A stretch of 64,000 nt of DNA from Ignavibacteriales bacterium (GCA_026390815.1 JAPLFH010000034.1:1-64000), one strand, 5' to 3'. Positions 27,879 to 37,974 are shown, numbered from the stretch's first letter. Made by a program: numbers and translations. The notes: generated from the sequence alone by a model not told the origin.

Positions 27879-28580
27879 TTATTCAGTTCCTTTTATAAAT
27901 GATTCGGCTTTGGCAATATCTGCAATATATTCAATATCAATAATCTTATTGAATGAAAATCCTTTAAGTATATAACCACGGGAAACAAGATGCCGAAGAA
28001 AATCTCTTAACCCGGATACTTTGTTCTTTAGTGCAAAATCTATCTCCTCAAATATTCCCGTAGAAAAATAATATATCCTGCCGGATACCCAGCCATATCC
28101 ATCTTTCGAATCACTGAATTTTAATATTGTATCTTCTTCATCCATTGCTACATATATGGGCGTTTTATCATCAATGAATCTAGTAACCGCAATTACCCCG
28201 TTGGCATCTTGGTGCGTTTTTGAATAATCTATGAAGCTGGAGAATTCCACCTTAGAGAAAACAGCGTTAGCAGTGATTAAACAGAGCGGTTCTTTTGAAA
28301 GAAAATGAGCTAATGAAAATAAACTTTGCATAGAGCTTTGAGTATCTTGAATTAAAAGACTAATTGATGCACCGAATTTATTTGATAATAGAAAATTTTT
28401 TAATTCTGTTTCATTCGAATTCATTATACAGCATACTTTATTTACACCACATTCGTATGCTATTTTAATTATTCGTTCAATTAAATACTCACCATTAATT
28501 ATTGCCAAAGGTTTGGGTATTGCCAAACCTTCCGCTTTTATATAAGTGTTTTGATCACTCCCTAAAATTACCAAATCCAT
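27879..28580 (-). CDS. Nucleotidyltransferase-like protein with degenerate NTP loop
   Basis: 233 residues of the NTP_transferase (sugar nucleotidyltransferase / MobA-like) fold: an N-terminal strand VILGSD, then IPKPLAIINGEYLIERIIKIA as in the PKPLxxxxGxPxl motif. The signature loop GxGxRL is missing: DQNTYIKAEG takes its place. This suggests altered or lost nucleotide transfer. The C-terminal part has RIYYFSTGIFEEIDFAL as in active enzymes. It is separate from the receptor gene (102 bp) and from the pump operon. Confidence 0.65.
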   Translation of the reverse strand: MDLVILGSDQNTYIKAEGLAIPKPLAIINGEYLIERIIKIAYECGVNKVCCIMNSNETELKNFLLSNKFGASISLLIQDTQSSMQSLFSLAHFLSKEPLCLITANAVFSKVEFSSFIDYSKTHQDANGVIAVTRFIDDKTPIYVAMDEEDTILKFSDSKDGYGWVSGRIYYFSTGIFEEIDFALKNKVSGLRDFLRHLVSRGYILKGFSFNKIIDIEYIADIAKAESFIKGTE

Positions 28581-28710
28581 TTTTTATGTTTATTGCTTTT
28601 GTTATTACTTATTTATTTTTTTTGCTTTCTTTATTGTGTGGTTTTCTTTATGCTTTCATAATCATATATCTTAAAAAATCCGGTCGCTATTTTATTATGC
28701 ATTCTTGCCA

Positions 28711-29604
28711 TTAAAAAAAACTGTTAAAACGTATTATGTTAGAAATCTGCATATCGATAGAAGTTAGATTAAGTTTATTATTATTCGAATATTGTAATGA
28801 ATTACTATGGAGTAGAAAGGAAATATATATTCCCCAAAAAGAATGGTGATATCCAATGGCTCCCCGCGCAAATATCGCAGGATAGATCTTCAGTTTCCCA
28901 TCTTTTAACTTTACAGTTTCGTTTCCTAAAGTTATTCCGGCAGTAGCTATACCGGCTATAAGCCAATTATCATTAAGTACCCAAGAATAATAATAACCAG
29001 CGTTTAATTCTAATAATAGATTGTTAAAACTCAGTTGTTCCGGGCTTTCGAGTCCTATTTTATAATAATATATCCCTCCACCCATAACATAACCACCTAC
29101 AGATTGGAGTTGTTTTTCAATAGGCAAAAAAGCTGCCTTAGCAGAATATTTGTACCCATTAAAAAGATAGTTCCCTCCAAAGCCAATTTTTTGGACTGAC
29201 GTATTAGGGAGGATTTTTATTTCTTTTTCGTCTGTATAAAATCCTTTATATCGTTGATAAAACACATCAAATAAAAGATGCCTTCCATAATAGTGAATCT
29301 GTATATCTGTAATATCAGTTTTTCCATATTTATTTTCATTCATTTTTATAACCGGGAGCTTATAGCTGACCTTAAACGATGTGTTTTTAAAGACAAGTCC
29401 TATCCCAAAATTTATAGGACTGTTTGGCTTAGTTTCTTTAGCTACTTCAATATAATCTCGGGAAAAGAATCCTATTATTGTTATCTTATCCTTATAGCTT
29501 CCTACGTATGTAGAATCAACAGTTTGGGTAGTATCCACTGTTTGGGCAAACGAACTGAATGTTAAAATGATCCACAATACTAACGAATGAAATTTAGTTT
29601 TCAA
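28711..29604 (-). CDS. Envelope protein, DUF4421-like, beta-barrel
   Basis: About 297 residues. The preferred start is TTG at 29604, which has GGAAGGA six bases upstream and opens directly into a signal peptide (KTKFHSLVLWIILTFSSFAQ); the longer GTG/ATG starts at 29664/29661 add a charged tail. The mature part is a string of aromatic beta strands with an aromatic C terminus, as in outer-membrane barrels. FSRDYIEVAKETKPNSPINFGIGLVFKN-type segments resemble DUF4421. It lies 101 bp after the RND gene, so it may be the last gene of the pump operon. Confidence 0.6.
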   Translation of the reverse strand: MKTKFHSLVLWIILTFSSFAQTVDTTQTVDSTYVGSYKDKITIIGFFSRDYIEVAKETKPNSPINFGIGLVFKNTSFKVSYKLPVIKMNENKYGKTDITDIQIHYYGRHLLFDVFYQRYKGFYTDEKEIKILPNTSVQKIGFGGNYLFNGYKYSAKAAFLPIEKQLQSVGGYVMGGGIYYYKIGLESPEQLSFNNLLLELNAGYYYSWVLNDNWLIAGIATAGITLGNETVKLKDGKLKIYPAIFARGAIGYHHSFWGIYISFLLHSNSLQYSNNNKLNLTSIDMQISNIIRFNSFF

Positions 29605-29705
29605 TATATATCCTTCCAACTTAGATTGAGTATTCTTATTATTTCTTTTACGTTGACTCATCACTCACCATTATTCTGCTAAATATTTTTTGTAATTGTT
29701 AAACA

Positions 29706-32700
29706 TTATAAAACAACTTCAATTACTTTAGAATTAAGTACAATTTTTTTAGCTTGGATTTTTCTTTTAATGGTTTCTGCAGTAAAATAAACACACGGAA
29801 CAAGCACTAAAGTGAGCACTAAGGAACTTAACAAACCACCTATTATCACCCACGCCATACCATTTTTTAGTTCGGCGCCAGCACCGTTGGCTATTGCCAA
29901 AGGAAGCATTCCAAATACCATCGCCAAGGTAGTCATTAATATCGGGCGTAATCTTTCCCTACCCGCCTCTACCAGGGCTTCTTTGAGTTCGCTTCCGCTT
30001 TTTACGAGTTCGTTTGTAAAGTCCACTAATAAGATCGCATTCTTAGCTACAAGTCCCAGCAGTGTTATTAACCCAACAATGGAAAAGATAGACAATTCTT
30101 CCATAGTTAATGCAAGTGCAAGCAAAGCTCCAATCATTGCAACAGGAATAGAAAACAATACCACGAATGGATGAAGTAATGAGTTGTATAAGGCAACCAT
30201 GATTAAGTATATAAGAATAATAGCAGAAATTAACGCGAAACCGAGACTTGAGAAAGCATCACTTTGCCGTTGTAGCGCTCCTTCTTTTTGCACTGTTACA
30301 CCGCTTGGTATTTGTCCAACTAAAGCATCTTCTATCTCGGCACCGACTGTTCCGGATGCTCTTCCTAAAACATTGGAATTAATTGTTATGGAACTCATTC
30401 TGTCAAACCTCTCGAGCATACTCGGTCCCATAGTTTGATTAACATCGGCAAATTGTTTCAGCTCAACGAGCTGCCCTCGTTTATTGACAATAGTGATTCC
30501 GGCTACATCAAATATATTCTGCCTGTCGAATTTGTCGAATACAACATTGATATCATATTCATGAGCACCATCTTTGTATTTTGAATCTGTATTACCAGCT
30601 AAAGCGGTTCTTAGAGTAGCACCCACATCGGCAACAGAAAGTCCAAGCTCTTCCATTTTGCTTCTGTTTATTTGAATACTAACTTCAGGTTTAGGATCAT
30701 CAATGGAAAATTTAACATCAGTTGTCCCTGGTATCTTTTTCATTATGTCTAAAACCATGGCTGCAGTCGAATCAACTTTGTTTAAATCTGATCCTTTTAC
30801 CACAAATTGAATTGGGGATGAGCTTGCCGATCCTGTAAGACTTGTTGGAGATGTTCGTACCTTTACACCCGGAATATTTCTTAAAATTTCTTCTTTAATT
30901 CTTTCCGCATATTCAGAAACGCCAAATTTACGTTCATTTTTGTCAATTATTTTAACAGTTAACTGCGTAATATTATTTCTGGATGACGATGCATTTACAG
31001 AGCTCGTAAATCCCACCTTAGCCATCACTTTTAAGATTTCGGGTTTCGATAAAAGTATTGCTTCTATTTGTTTTGTAATAAGATTGTTCTCGTATACAGA
31101 TATTTGCGGGCTCATTTCCAGGTCAACTACAAACTCACCTTGATCAGTATCAGGTATAAAGGTTGAACCGATAAATCCCATACCAACTAAGGAAATGGAT
31201 GCAAATAATAAAACTAAAATTCCCACATAAACCTTTTTCCTGTTGTTTAATCCCCATCGTAAAATTGATTCATATCCTTCTTTAAGTGCGTTAAACAATC
31301 TTTCAAATTTTTGAGTGAACTTTCCGGCAAAACTTGTTTCATTAAAACTTTCTACTTTGCCAAATTTTGACAGCAGCAAAGGGGTTAATGAAAATGATAC
31401 TAATAAGCTCGCCATCGTTGATACTATAAGCGGCATGGAAAACTCTCTTAATATACCTCCAATAATTCCACCCGTAAGCGATAAAGGAATGAATACAGAA
31501 ACGATAACAAGTGTAATTGAAGTAGCTGTAAAGAATATCTGTTTACTACCTTCAAGAGCAGCTTGTACTTTTGTTTTACCCATTTCAAGGTGACGGAAAA
31601 TGTTTTCCACAACTACGATTGAATCATCGACTAGAATGCCCACTGCAAGCGACAGCGCCATAAGAGACATTATATTAAGTGAATAACCGAATGCATATAA
31701 GAATATGAAAGACGGAATCATAGATAACGGCACCGCTACCATTACAATTAACGCTGTTCGCAGGCTATGAAGAAATATTAAACAAACGAACGAAACAATA
31801 ATCACTGCAAGAACTAAATCTGCAACAACAGACTTTACCGCCTCTATCGTATAAATTGAGGTGTCGGTTGCAATCTCAAATTTCACATTACTCGAAGCAT
31901 ATTCTTTTTCAATTACCTTTAGTTCTTCATTTATTAATTTACAAACTGCAACAGCATTTGCATCCGATTGTTTTTGAACCTGAATACCAATTACATCTTT
32001 ACCATTAATGCGGCTTATTTTTGTTTGTTCCGCAACACCATCAATTACTTCAGCTACATCTTTTACAAGTACTTTACTGCTGTTATTGTTTAAGAACACA
32101 GTTGTATTTTTTAATTGTTCAAGTGAAGCATATTTTGCCGCAAGTCTTACTGTATATCTTACATTGGTCTGCTCTACCTTGCCGGTTGGAAAATCCATAT
32201 TTGCTTTTTGAATTGCCTGAAGTACCTGGAGTATAGATAGATTATAAGTTCTTAGTTTGTTGCGGTCAATATTAACCTGAATTTCTCTTTTGCTTCCGCC
32301 CATTAAATTAATTTGCCCCACACCTTGTAATTTGGCAAACTGCGGTTGAATTCTATCTTCCACTAATTTATAAAATTTAGTAGGCTCCATATCTGAAGAA
32401 ACAGTAAACTGCATAACAGGTATATCATCAGTAGAAAACTTGCTTATTGTCGGTATTTTAGCATCTACCGGTAAATCTGTTATTATAGCATTAACTTTCC
32501 TTTGAGCATCCTGCATTGCCATATTTACGTCTGCACCGCTTTTCAGTTCAATAGTTGTAAACTCAAAACCTTCCTGCGAAACTGACTTGATAGTTTCTAT
32601 ATTTTCCAGAGATGAAACTGCATCTTCTATTTTTTTTGTCACCGAAGTTTCAACTTCCGATGCTGAAGCGCCGGGATAAATTGTAACTATTGTTAGTACA

Positions 32701-32822
32701 TTAGTTGTAATCTTTGGTGTTAAATTTATATTAAGAAGTGTAAATGTAACCGCCCCCATTAAGGCTATAATAGCAAATATTACGAATACAATTAACGGTC
32801 TTTTAAGTGATAACTCTATCAT
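29706..32822 (-). CDS. RND efflux pump inner-membrane transporter (HAE1/AcrB-like)
   Basis: Proton-driven efflux pump. 1038 residues, the standard size, with 12 membrane helices in two repeats and two large periplasmic loops. The proton-relay Asp pair is visible in GILVDDSIVVVENIFRH (helix 4), and the PGASASEVE motif near residue 50 is as in the family. The substrate class is hydrophobic or amphiphilic compounds by similarity; metal-type CusA residues were not seen. It is in one operon with the fusion protein (3 bp upstream) and the TolC-like gene. Confidence 0.95.
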   Translation of the reverse strand: MIELSLKRPLIVFVIFAIIALMGAVTFTLLNINLTPKITTNVLTIVTIYPGASASEVETSVTKKIEDAVSSLENIETIKSVSQEGFEFTTIELKSGADVNMAMQDAQRKVNAIITDLPVDAKIPTISKFSTDDIPVMQFTVSSDMEPTKFYKLVEDRIQPQFAKLQGVGQINLMGGSKREIQVNIDRNKLRTYNLSILQVLQAIQKANMDFPTGKVEQTNVRYTVRLAAKYASLEQLKNTTVFLNNNSSKVLVKDVAEVIDGVAEQTKISRINGKDVIGIQVQKQSDANAVAVCKLINEELKVIEKEYASSNVKFEIATDTSIYTIEAVKSVVADLVLAVIIVSFVCLIFLHSLRTALIVMVAVPLSMIPSFIFLYAFGYSLNIMSLMALSLAVGILVDDSIVVVENIFRHLEMGKTKVQAALEGSKQIFFTATSITLVIVSVFIPLSLTGGIIGGILREFSMPLIVSTMASLLVSFSLTPLLLSKFGKVESFNETSFAGKFTQKFERLFNALKEGYESILRWGLNNRKKVYVGILVLLFASISLVGMGFIGSTFIPDTDQGEFVVDLEMSPQISVYENNLITKQIEAILLSKPEILKVMAKVGFTSSVNASSSRNNITQLTVKIIDKNERKFGVSEYAERIKEEILRNIPGVKVRTSPTSLTGSASSSPIQFVVKGSDLNKVDSTAAMVLDIMKKIPGTTDVKFSIDDPKPEVSIQINRSKMEELGLSVADVGATLRTALAGNTDSKYKDGAHEYDINVVFDKFDRQNIFDVAGITIVNKRGQLVELKQFADVNQTMGPSMLERFDRMSSITINSNVLGRASGTVGAEIEDALVGQIPSGVTVQKEGALQRQSDAFSSLGFALISAIILIYLIMVALYNSLLHPFVVLFSIPVAMIGALLALALTMEELSIFSIVGLITLLGLVAKNAILLVDFTNELVKSGSELKEALVEAGRERLRPILMTTLAMVFGMLPLAIANGAGAELKNGMAWVIIGGLLSSLVLTLVLVPCVYFTAETIKRKIQAKKIVLNSKVIEVVL

Positions 32823-32825
32823 TAT

Positions 32826-33887
32826 TTACTCTTTATTTTTGATTATAGAAACGGCTGCTCCATCCGATAAATTAATTTGTCCGGTAGTAACTACCTTATC
32901 CCCTTCTTTTAATCCTTCAGTCACTTCAAGGTTGTCACTTAAATCTCGTCCAATAGTTATGTTTTTCTGAAAAGCTTTATTATTTTCTACTACGTATACT
33001 TTTGCATCTTTAATGCTTCCTATTAAAGATGTACGTGGAATAAGAAGTGATAATTGTCCGGAAGGGAAATTGAAATCTACATTTACAAATGTACCAGCCT
33101 TAAGTTGATTGGAAGTTTTATTTTCCATTATTATTTCAACAGCATAGTTATGGGAAGCATCGCCTTGCTGGCTGACGAAACTTATTTTTCCATCATATTC
33201 AACACCTTGAAAAACCGAAGATGTAATTCTGGCTCTCTGCCCTGCCTTTAATTTATAAATATCTGTTTCAGAAACATTTATCATTGTTTTAAGACGCGAT
33301 ATATCAACTATAGAAATAATCGGCGAACCGGTCCCTACAAATGTTCCGTTATCTACAGACTTTGATACTACAAATCCGTTTTGTGATGCAGTTATTTTTG
33401 TAAAACTTAATTGTTTTTCTGCCTGCCCAACCAGAATCTTTGCTTTCTCATAATCAAATCTTGCATCGCGTACTTTTGTTTCCGATGTAGCATTACCGGT
33501 GTAGAGATTTTTAGTTTTATTATATTCGTCTTCAAGCTTTGACAAATTAAGATTAGCGGCATCCAAATTAAGTTGGGCTAATTTATCATCTATTTCTACA
33601 AGCACTTTTCCTTTGGAAACATAATCACCAAGGTTAAAATTTATAGCAACAATTTGTCCGCCTGCTTCTGCTTTCAAAGTAACCTCTTGAACAGCCGCTG
33701 TAATGCCGGTAAGAACGAGGGAACTGTTTTGTTCCTTCTTTATCACTTCCTTAATATTCACTAAGGTTGCTAATCCTGCTTTAACATGCTTCTTCTCATC
33801 TATAGCAGATTTATTAATAATCAATTTCCCTGCTATAAGTACCAGAGCCACAATTACTGCGACGACTACTATTATTTTTTTCTTCAT
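32826..33887 (-). CDS. RND efflux periplasmic adaptor (membrane fusion protein)
   Basis: Links pump and outer-membrane channel. 353 residues: one N-terminal membrane anchor (about 6-24, no lipobox), lipoyl half-motifs (VTLKAEAGGQIVAINFNLGDYV and TKITASQNGFVVSKSVDNG, split over strands), an alpha hairpin (about 105-155), a beta barrel and a C-terminal membrane-proximal domain. Second gene of the operon, 17 bp after tolC. Confidence 0.93.
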   Translation of the reverse strand: MKKKIIVVVAVIVALVLIAGKLIINKSAIDEKKHVKAGLATLVNIKEVIKKEQNSSLVLTGITAAVQEVTLKAEAGGQIVAINFNLGDYVSKGKVLVEIDDKLAQLNLDAANLNLSKLEDEYNKTKNLYTGNATSETKVRDARFDYEKAKILVGQAEKQLSFTKITASQNGFVVSKSVDNGTFVGTGSPIISIVDISRLKTMINVSETDIYKLKAGQRARITSSVFQGVEYDGKISFVSQQGDASHNYAVEIIMENKTSNQLKAGTFVNVDFNFPSGQLSLLIPRTSLIGSIKDAKVYVVENNKAFQKNITIGRDLSDNLEVTEGLKEGDKVVTTGQINLSDGAAVSIIKNKE

Positions 33888-33904
33888 ATTCTTTTACTCT
33901 ATCT

Positions 33905-35299
33905 TTATTTATTCTCAATATTATTTAAATAGTCTATAAGCGTTCCTTTAGCTTTTTCCATATCAAACTTTGCTATATATAACTCCAGCAAGGAATTAAT
34001 AAAGTTGGTTTGCGCTTCTCTCAATTTGGTTTCTGAATCTACTAATGAAGCAGCATTGGTAACCCCCTCTCTATATTCAAGTGTAGTTATATTATAGACT
34101 TTTTTTGCGAGCTCTATATTTAATTGATTAGACTTGATATTATCGTATGCATTATTATACTTTGTTACAGCGTTTGCCACTTGAAGGTCAATTGCATTTT
34201 CAGTTTTACTTACTTCTTCACTTAAACCTTCTATATCAAGAGAAGATTGTTGTATTTTTGCAAGTCTTTGCCCGCCTGTAAATATTGGCAAACGGATTCG
34301 TAAGCCTACCGAGGAATAGTGGTCCCAGTCTTTGTGTGAGTCAAACAGATCAAATTTTGTTCTTAACGCATTGTAGGAATAACTTCCGAATGCGCTTATG
34401 GAAGGCAAGAATTCTGCAATCAGATTTTTCCTATTAAGCTCTTGCAATTCAAGACTCGTTTGAAGTACCTTATAATCTACTCTATTCCCATAGGCATATG
34501 AGCTGTCATTAATATATGTTAAATCGTTTATTCGTTTTTCACGAAGTGAATCTTGTGAAAAGTTTGCACTGTCCGATAGAGAAATAGCAGAAGCCACCGG
34601 CATTCCCATTTGAAATTTCAAATACATATAAGATTGTTTTATGGCTTCTTTTGCTTTTTTAAGTTGATACTCAATATTGTTATAACTAACGTTTAATCGA
34701 TCAACATCAACTTCTTTAGCTTTTCCGTTTTCAAAGAGTAATTTGGTATCGGCTAAAGATTTAGATATTAGTTTTTGATTTTGTTCAAGAAGCTGAATTT
34801 TAGTTTGTACAACCAGTGTCTGGTAATATGCTGTTGCTACATCATATTCAATATTTTCTGATACTAATTCTTTTTTTTGCTGATAGTATTGATTTGAATA
34901 TTTGGCGGCACTCAATCCGACCCAGAATGATCCGCTGAAAATCATTTGAGTTACTTCCCCCGTAAAAGTATGGTTATATTTTGTACCTAACTTAATCGGA
35001 ATTAAAGTACCCGGTTCTCCGAAGAAATCTCCGGGAATTATTTGGGTAGGCAGTTCAATATTATTTACAAGGTTCCCGGTTAAAGTAATCTGTGGTAACC
35101 CGCTTCCGATTACTTCATTTATCTTCTTCTTAGATTTTTCTTCTTCTATACCGGCTTTTTTTATATCACGGCTATTTTTTTTCGCGTAATTTATACAATC
35201 AACTAAGGAAAAAATGCGTTCTTTATTTTGTGCTATATTATTAGCCTGAAATAAAAAGGTCACGAATAAAGGAATACTTAAAATTTTATATGGTCTCAA
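33905..35299 (-). CDS. TolC family outer-membrane efflux protein
   Basis: 464 residues with a signal peptide (about 1-23) and two repeats of the TolC type, each with long helices (for example NIEYQLKKAKEAIKQSYMYLK and VTNAASLVDSETKLREAQTNF). The start is TTG at 35299: AGGAAAA lies seven bases upstream and no ATG fits. First gene of the pump operon, divergent from the sigma-54 activator. Confidence 0.9.
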   Translation of the reverse strand: MRPYKILSIPLFVTFLFQANNIAQNKERIFSLVDCINYAKKNSRDIKKAGIEEEKSKKKINEVIGSGLPQITLTGNLVNNIELPTQIIPGDFFGEPGTLIPIKLGTKYNHTFTGEVTQMIFSGSFWVGLSAAKYSNQYYQQKKELVSENIEYDVATAYYQTLVVQTKIQLLEQNQKLISKSLADTKLLFENGKAKEVDVDRLNVSYNNIEYQLKKAKEAIKQSYMYLKFQMGMPVASAISLSDSANFSQDSLREKRINDLTYINDSSYAYGNRVDYKVLQTSLELQELNRKNLIAEFLPSISAFGSYSYNALRTKFDLFDSHKDWDHYSSVGLRIRLPIFTGGQRLAKIQQSSLDIEGLSEEVSKTENAIDLQVANAVTKYNNAYDNIKSNQLNIELAKKVYNITTLEYREGVTNAASLVDSETKLREAQTNFINSLLELYIAKFDMEKAKGTLIDYLNNIENK

Positions 35300-35340
35300 A
35301 CTATTTTCCTAATTAAATTCATCAATATTTCTCATATGAT

Positions 35341-35360
35341 TTACTATTTATATGCCAATA
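35341..35360 (-). promoter_or_regulatory. Weak sigma-54-like promoter for the pump operon
   Basis: Minus strand TTGGCATATAAATAGTAA: GG-N10-GT instead of the required GG-N10-GC. It is at the right distance (about 45 bp) from the tolC start. Suggested mainly because the divergent gene is a sigma-54 activator. Confidence 0.25.
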
Positions 35361-35377
35361 AAGAATCGTTCGGATTT

Positions 35378-35468
35378 GCTCAATTATTGAGCTTTTATCT
35401 TCTCGACTATAATTTATTGCTTTTATACAAGCAATCGCTTGTGTTCCATCCTTTAATACAAGCAATCG
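35378..35468. promoter_or_regulatory. Candidate enhancer (UAS) sites for the sigma-54 activator
   Basis: Three symmetric elements in the divergent region: GCTCAAT-T-ATTGAGC (35378-35392); ACAAGC-AATC-GCTTGT (35428-35443) within ATACAAGCAATCG (35425-35437); and a second ATACAAGCAATCG at 35456-35468. The two direct copies are 31 bp apart, three helical turns. They sit 20-125 bp upstream of the candidate promoter, where activators of this class bind. Confidence 0.5.
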
Positions 35469-35548
35469 TATTTATTTAGTATATTAATCAATACAAACCG
35501 TATATTTTTTCTTTAATAAAAGCAGTTGACTAGAGAGGAAACGAAAAT

Positions 35549-37687
35549 ATGTTTAAGAATGATTTTGATTTGCTGTTGTCTTTAAATGATGATATCGCGG
35601 CAATAAGCGAGTATTTTGTTCTCTTCGCAAAAATTTTCGATAAAATAAATGCTGTATTTGATACTGATCTTTGCGGTTTATCTCTGTTTAATGAAAACAG
35701 AGATAAATTGGGATGTCTCTTGGTCACTATTCCTTTTCGGCGTGACACTACAAAGTGGCATAGGCAATTCGCAATAGATTCTTTGCCCTCAGAATTGTTC
35801 GGTGAAAACTCTGTCATTACGAAAGTTGAATCTGAAATTTTTTATAACATGGGTAAATTTGAAGAGGGGCAAATTGATATTTCAGAAATATTAGAAAAGA
35901 AAAAGATTAGCAATTTATTTTTTGTCCCGATGCATACAGGGGGAAAGTCAATTGGTTACATAATATTACCGATAAGTGATTATATAACAAACAAAGAAAA
36001 TGACAATTACTTGTTCCGCTTATCAAATTTGATCGCTTCTGCAATTAAAAACACAGAGTATGTAACCAGACTTAAACACAAAGAGGAAGAAAAAGATATG
36101 CTGCTCAAGCTTTTCAGCTTACTGCTTGATATTAAGGACGAGAATAATTTTTATATGCATTTAGCTGAAGCTATTAGTAATCTAATCCCGTTTGAATATA
36201 TTGGAATAATTGGCAGAGGATATAATAAGAATGAAAGTGAAGGCATATATATTACAAAAGATGAAACCGGTAAATTAAAAGTAAACAAAGCTACAAGAAA
36301 CGATATTCGCATTGTGGAATCGTTTAAGTTCATGCTGTTGGCTAAAGACGGGATTGTTCATACGGAGATTACAGGTGAAGAATTACTAAAAATGTGCAGT
36401 CAATTTTCACATATAAGGCAGATAAAAGAGAAGAATTCAATAGTTTCATTGCTCGTATTCAGGTATATGAAAAACAATCTTGGCGAACTCTTTCTTACCA
36501 TCGGGAGAAAAGAACATGTATCACAGGCAAATGAAATCAGTATTAAATTAATGCACAATAGTAATTCTTATTTTACTGGAACTGAAATAGAGTTTTGTGA
36601 AAATCTTCTTCCCCAACTAATATCCATCTTTGCTAATTTTTATTCGTTTAAAGAGATCGAGATATTAACAAAGAAATTGGAACAAGAAAAACACTATCTG
36701 CTTGATGAGATAAACTCAGCAACAAGTTTTCAGGAAATTGTTGGAAACAGCGTCCTGCTTAATAATATATTGAATAAAATTAAACTGGTAGCACCCCTTG
36801 ATGCTACAGTTTTGGTAACTGGAGAAACTGGAACAGGTAAGGAGTTGATTGCCCGTGCAATTCACAAATTATCAAAACGAAATGAGCAAGCATATATTAC
36901 CATCAATTGCGCGGCACTTCCGGTTCAACTAATTGAATCGGAATTATTCGGTCATGAAAAAGGCAGCTTTACCGGGGCATTTGAAAAGAAATTTGGCAAA
37001 TTTGAAATTGCAAATAAAGGAACCATTTTTTTGGATGAGATAGGTGAACTGCCTCTTGAAGTTCAATCAAAACTCTTACGCGTTTTACAAGAAAAAGAAT
37101 TTGAACGTGTTGGAGGTAAAAGCACAGTTTATTCCGATGTTAGAATTATCGCCGCTACAAATCGTAATCTCGAAAAGGAAATTGAACAGGGTAAATTCAG
37201 ATCAGATTTGTTTTTCCGGCTTAATGTATTTCCAATAGAAATACCTCCTTTAAGAGAAAGAGCTGACGATATTCCCTTGCTCGTAAAACATTTTATCCAA
37301 AACTATTCAAAAAAAATAGGTAAGGATATAAAGTCAATCAAGAAAAACGATTTGGAAATGTTGACACAATATAATTGGCCAGGCAACATTCGCGAACTGG
37401 AACATGTGATTGAAAGAGCAATTATAATATCGCAAGGATCTAAGCTTAGTTTTGAAAATTTCAAATTTGGCGGTGATAGTGAATCTGAAGCTAAAAAAGA
37501 ATCTTTTAAATCGCTCATTGAAATAGAAAAAGACCACATTATTAATGCTCTTAAATTAGCAAATGGGAAAGTTACAGGCGCAAACAGTGCTGCACTGCTT
37601 CTTAAAATTAACGGGAAAACTCTAGGAACAAGAATGAGAAAGCTGGGGATTAAAAGAAAGGACATAATTTCAGATTCAAAATTATAG
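35549..37687 (+). CDS. GAF-domain sigma-54-dependent transcriptional activator (NtrC/FhlA class)
   Basis: 712 residues; probably drives the divergent efflux operon. Two GAF-like sensor regions (about 1-190 and 200-370); a short coiled linker (about 370-400); AAA+ domain from about 402 with Walker A GETGTGKE (425-432), the sigma-54 contact loop GSFTGA (472-477; usually GAFTGA) and Walker B IFLDEIGEL. A Fis-type DNA-binding helix-turn-helix closes the protein (about 660-705). There is no receiver domain, so the signal is likely a ligand bound by GAF. ATG at 35549 has GAGAGGAAA upstream. Confidence 0.93.
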   Translation: MFKNDFDLLLSLNDDIAAISEYFVLFAKIFDKINAVFDTDLCGLSLFNENRDKLGCLLVTIPFRRDTTKWHRQFAIDSLPSELFGENSVITKVESEIFYNMGKFEEGQIDISEILEKKKISNLFFVPMHTGGKSIGYIILPISDYITNKENDNYLFRLSNLIASAIKNTEYVTRLKHKEEEKDMLLKLFSLLLDIKDENNFYMHLAEAISNLIPFEYIGIIGRGYNKNESEGIYITKDETGKLKVNKATRNDIRIVESFKFMLLAKDGIVHTEITGEELLKMCSQFSHIRQIKEKNSIVSLLVFRYMKNNLGELFLTIGRKEHVSQANEISIKLMHNSNSYFTGTEIEFCENLLPQLISIFANFYSFKEIEILTKKLEQEKHYLLDEINSATSFQEIVGNSVLLNNILNKIKLVAPLDATVLVTGETGTGKELIARAIHKLSKRNEQAYITINCAALPVQLIESELFGHEKGSFTGAFEKKFGKFEIANKGTIFLDEIGELPLEVQSKLLRVLQEKEFERVGGKSTVYSDVRIIAATNRNLEKEIEQGKFRSDLFFRLNVFPIEIPPLRERADDIPLLVKHFIQNYSKKIGKDIKSIKKNDLEMLTQYNWPGNIRELEHVIERAIIISQGSKLSFENFKFGGDSESEAKKESFKSLIEIEKDHIINALKLANGKVTGANSAALLLKINGKTLGTRMRKLGIKRKDIISDSKL

Positions 37688-37897
37688 GTATAATTTTAGC
37701 CATCAATCGACTCCTAATAAAATGAATTTAGAAAAATAATTTTTTATAAATTTTTCAGGCGATTTTTTTTGCCAAAAACCAGATCCATTCCTTTCAACCC
37801 AAAGGGCTTCGCTACGGGATATGGTTCTAAAACTATTTACACTCCCTTTTTTTATCAGTAGATTCTCTAAAATTGTATTGGCTGTGTCCAAACAAAA

Positions 37898-37930
37898 GTC
37901 GATACAAAGTCGATACAAACTCCATACACA
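37898..37930. repeat. Three tandem 11-bp arm-type repeats (right)
   Basis: GTCGATACAAA, GTCGATACAAA and CTCCATACACA, head to tail without gaps, 78 bp inside the right direct repeat. They match the pair at 23675-23696 in sequence and orientation. Confidence 0.65.
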
Positions 37931-37974
37931 TTTTTGAAAAGTCATCGTGATTCTTAAGGTCACATAAAATAAAA

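Noticed and set aside
28586-28714. 42-codon hydrophobic reading frame MFIAFVITYLFFLLSLL...
   Set aside because: No ribosome binding site, overlaps a stop codon of a real gene, and T-rich spacer DNA gives hydrophobic frames by chance. Not excluded but unsupported.
37898-37930. Tandem 11-bp repeats as a CRISPR remnant
   Set aside because: Units are contiguous with no spacers and too short for CRISPR repeats.
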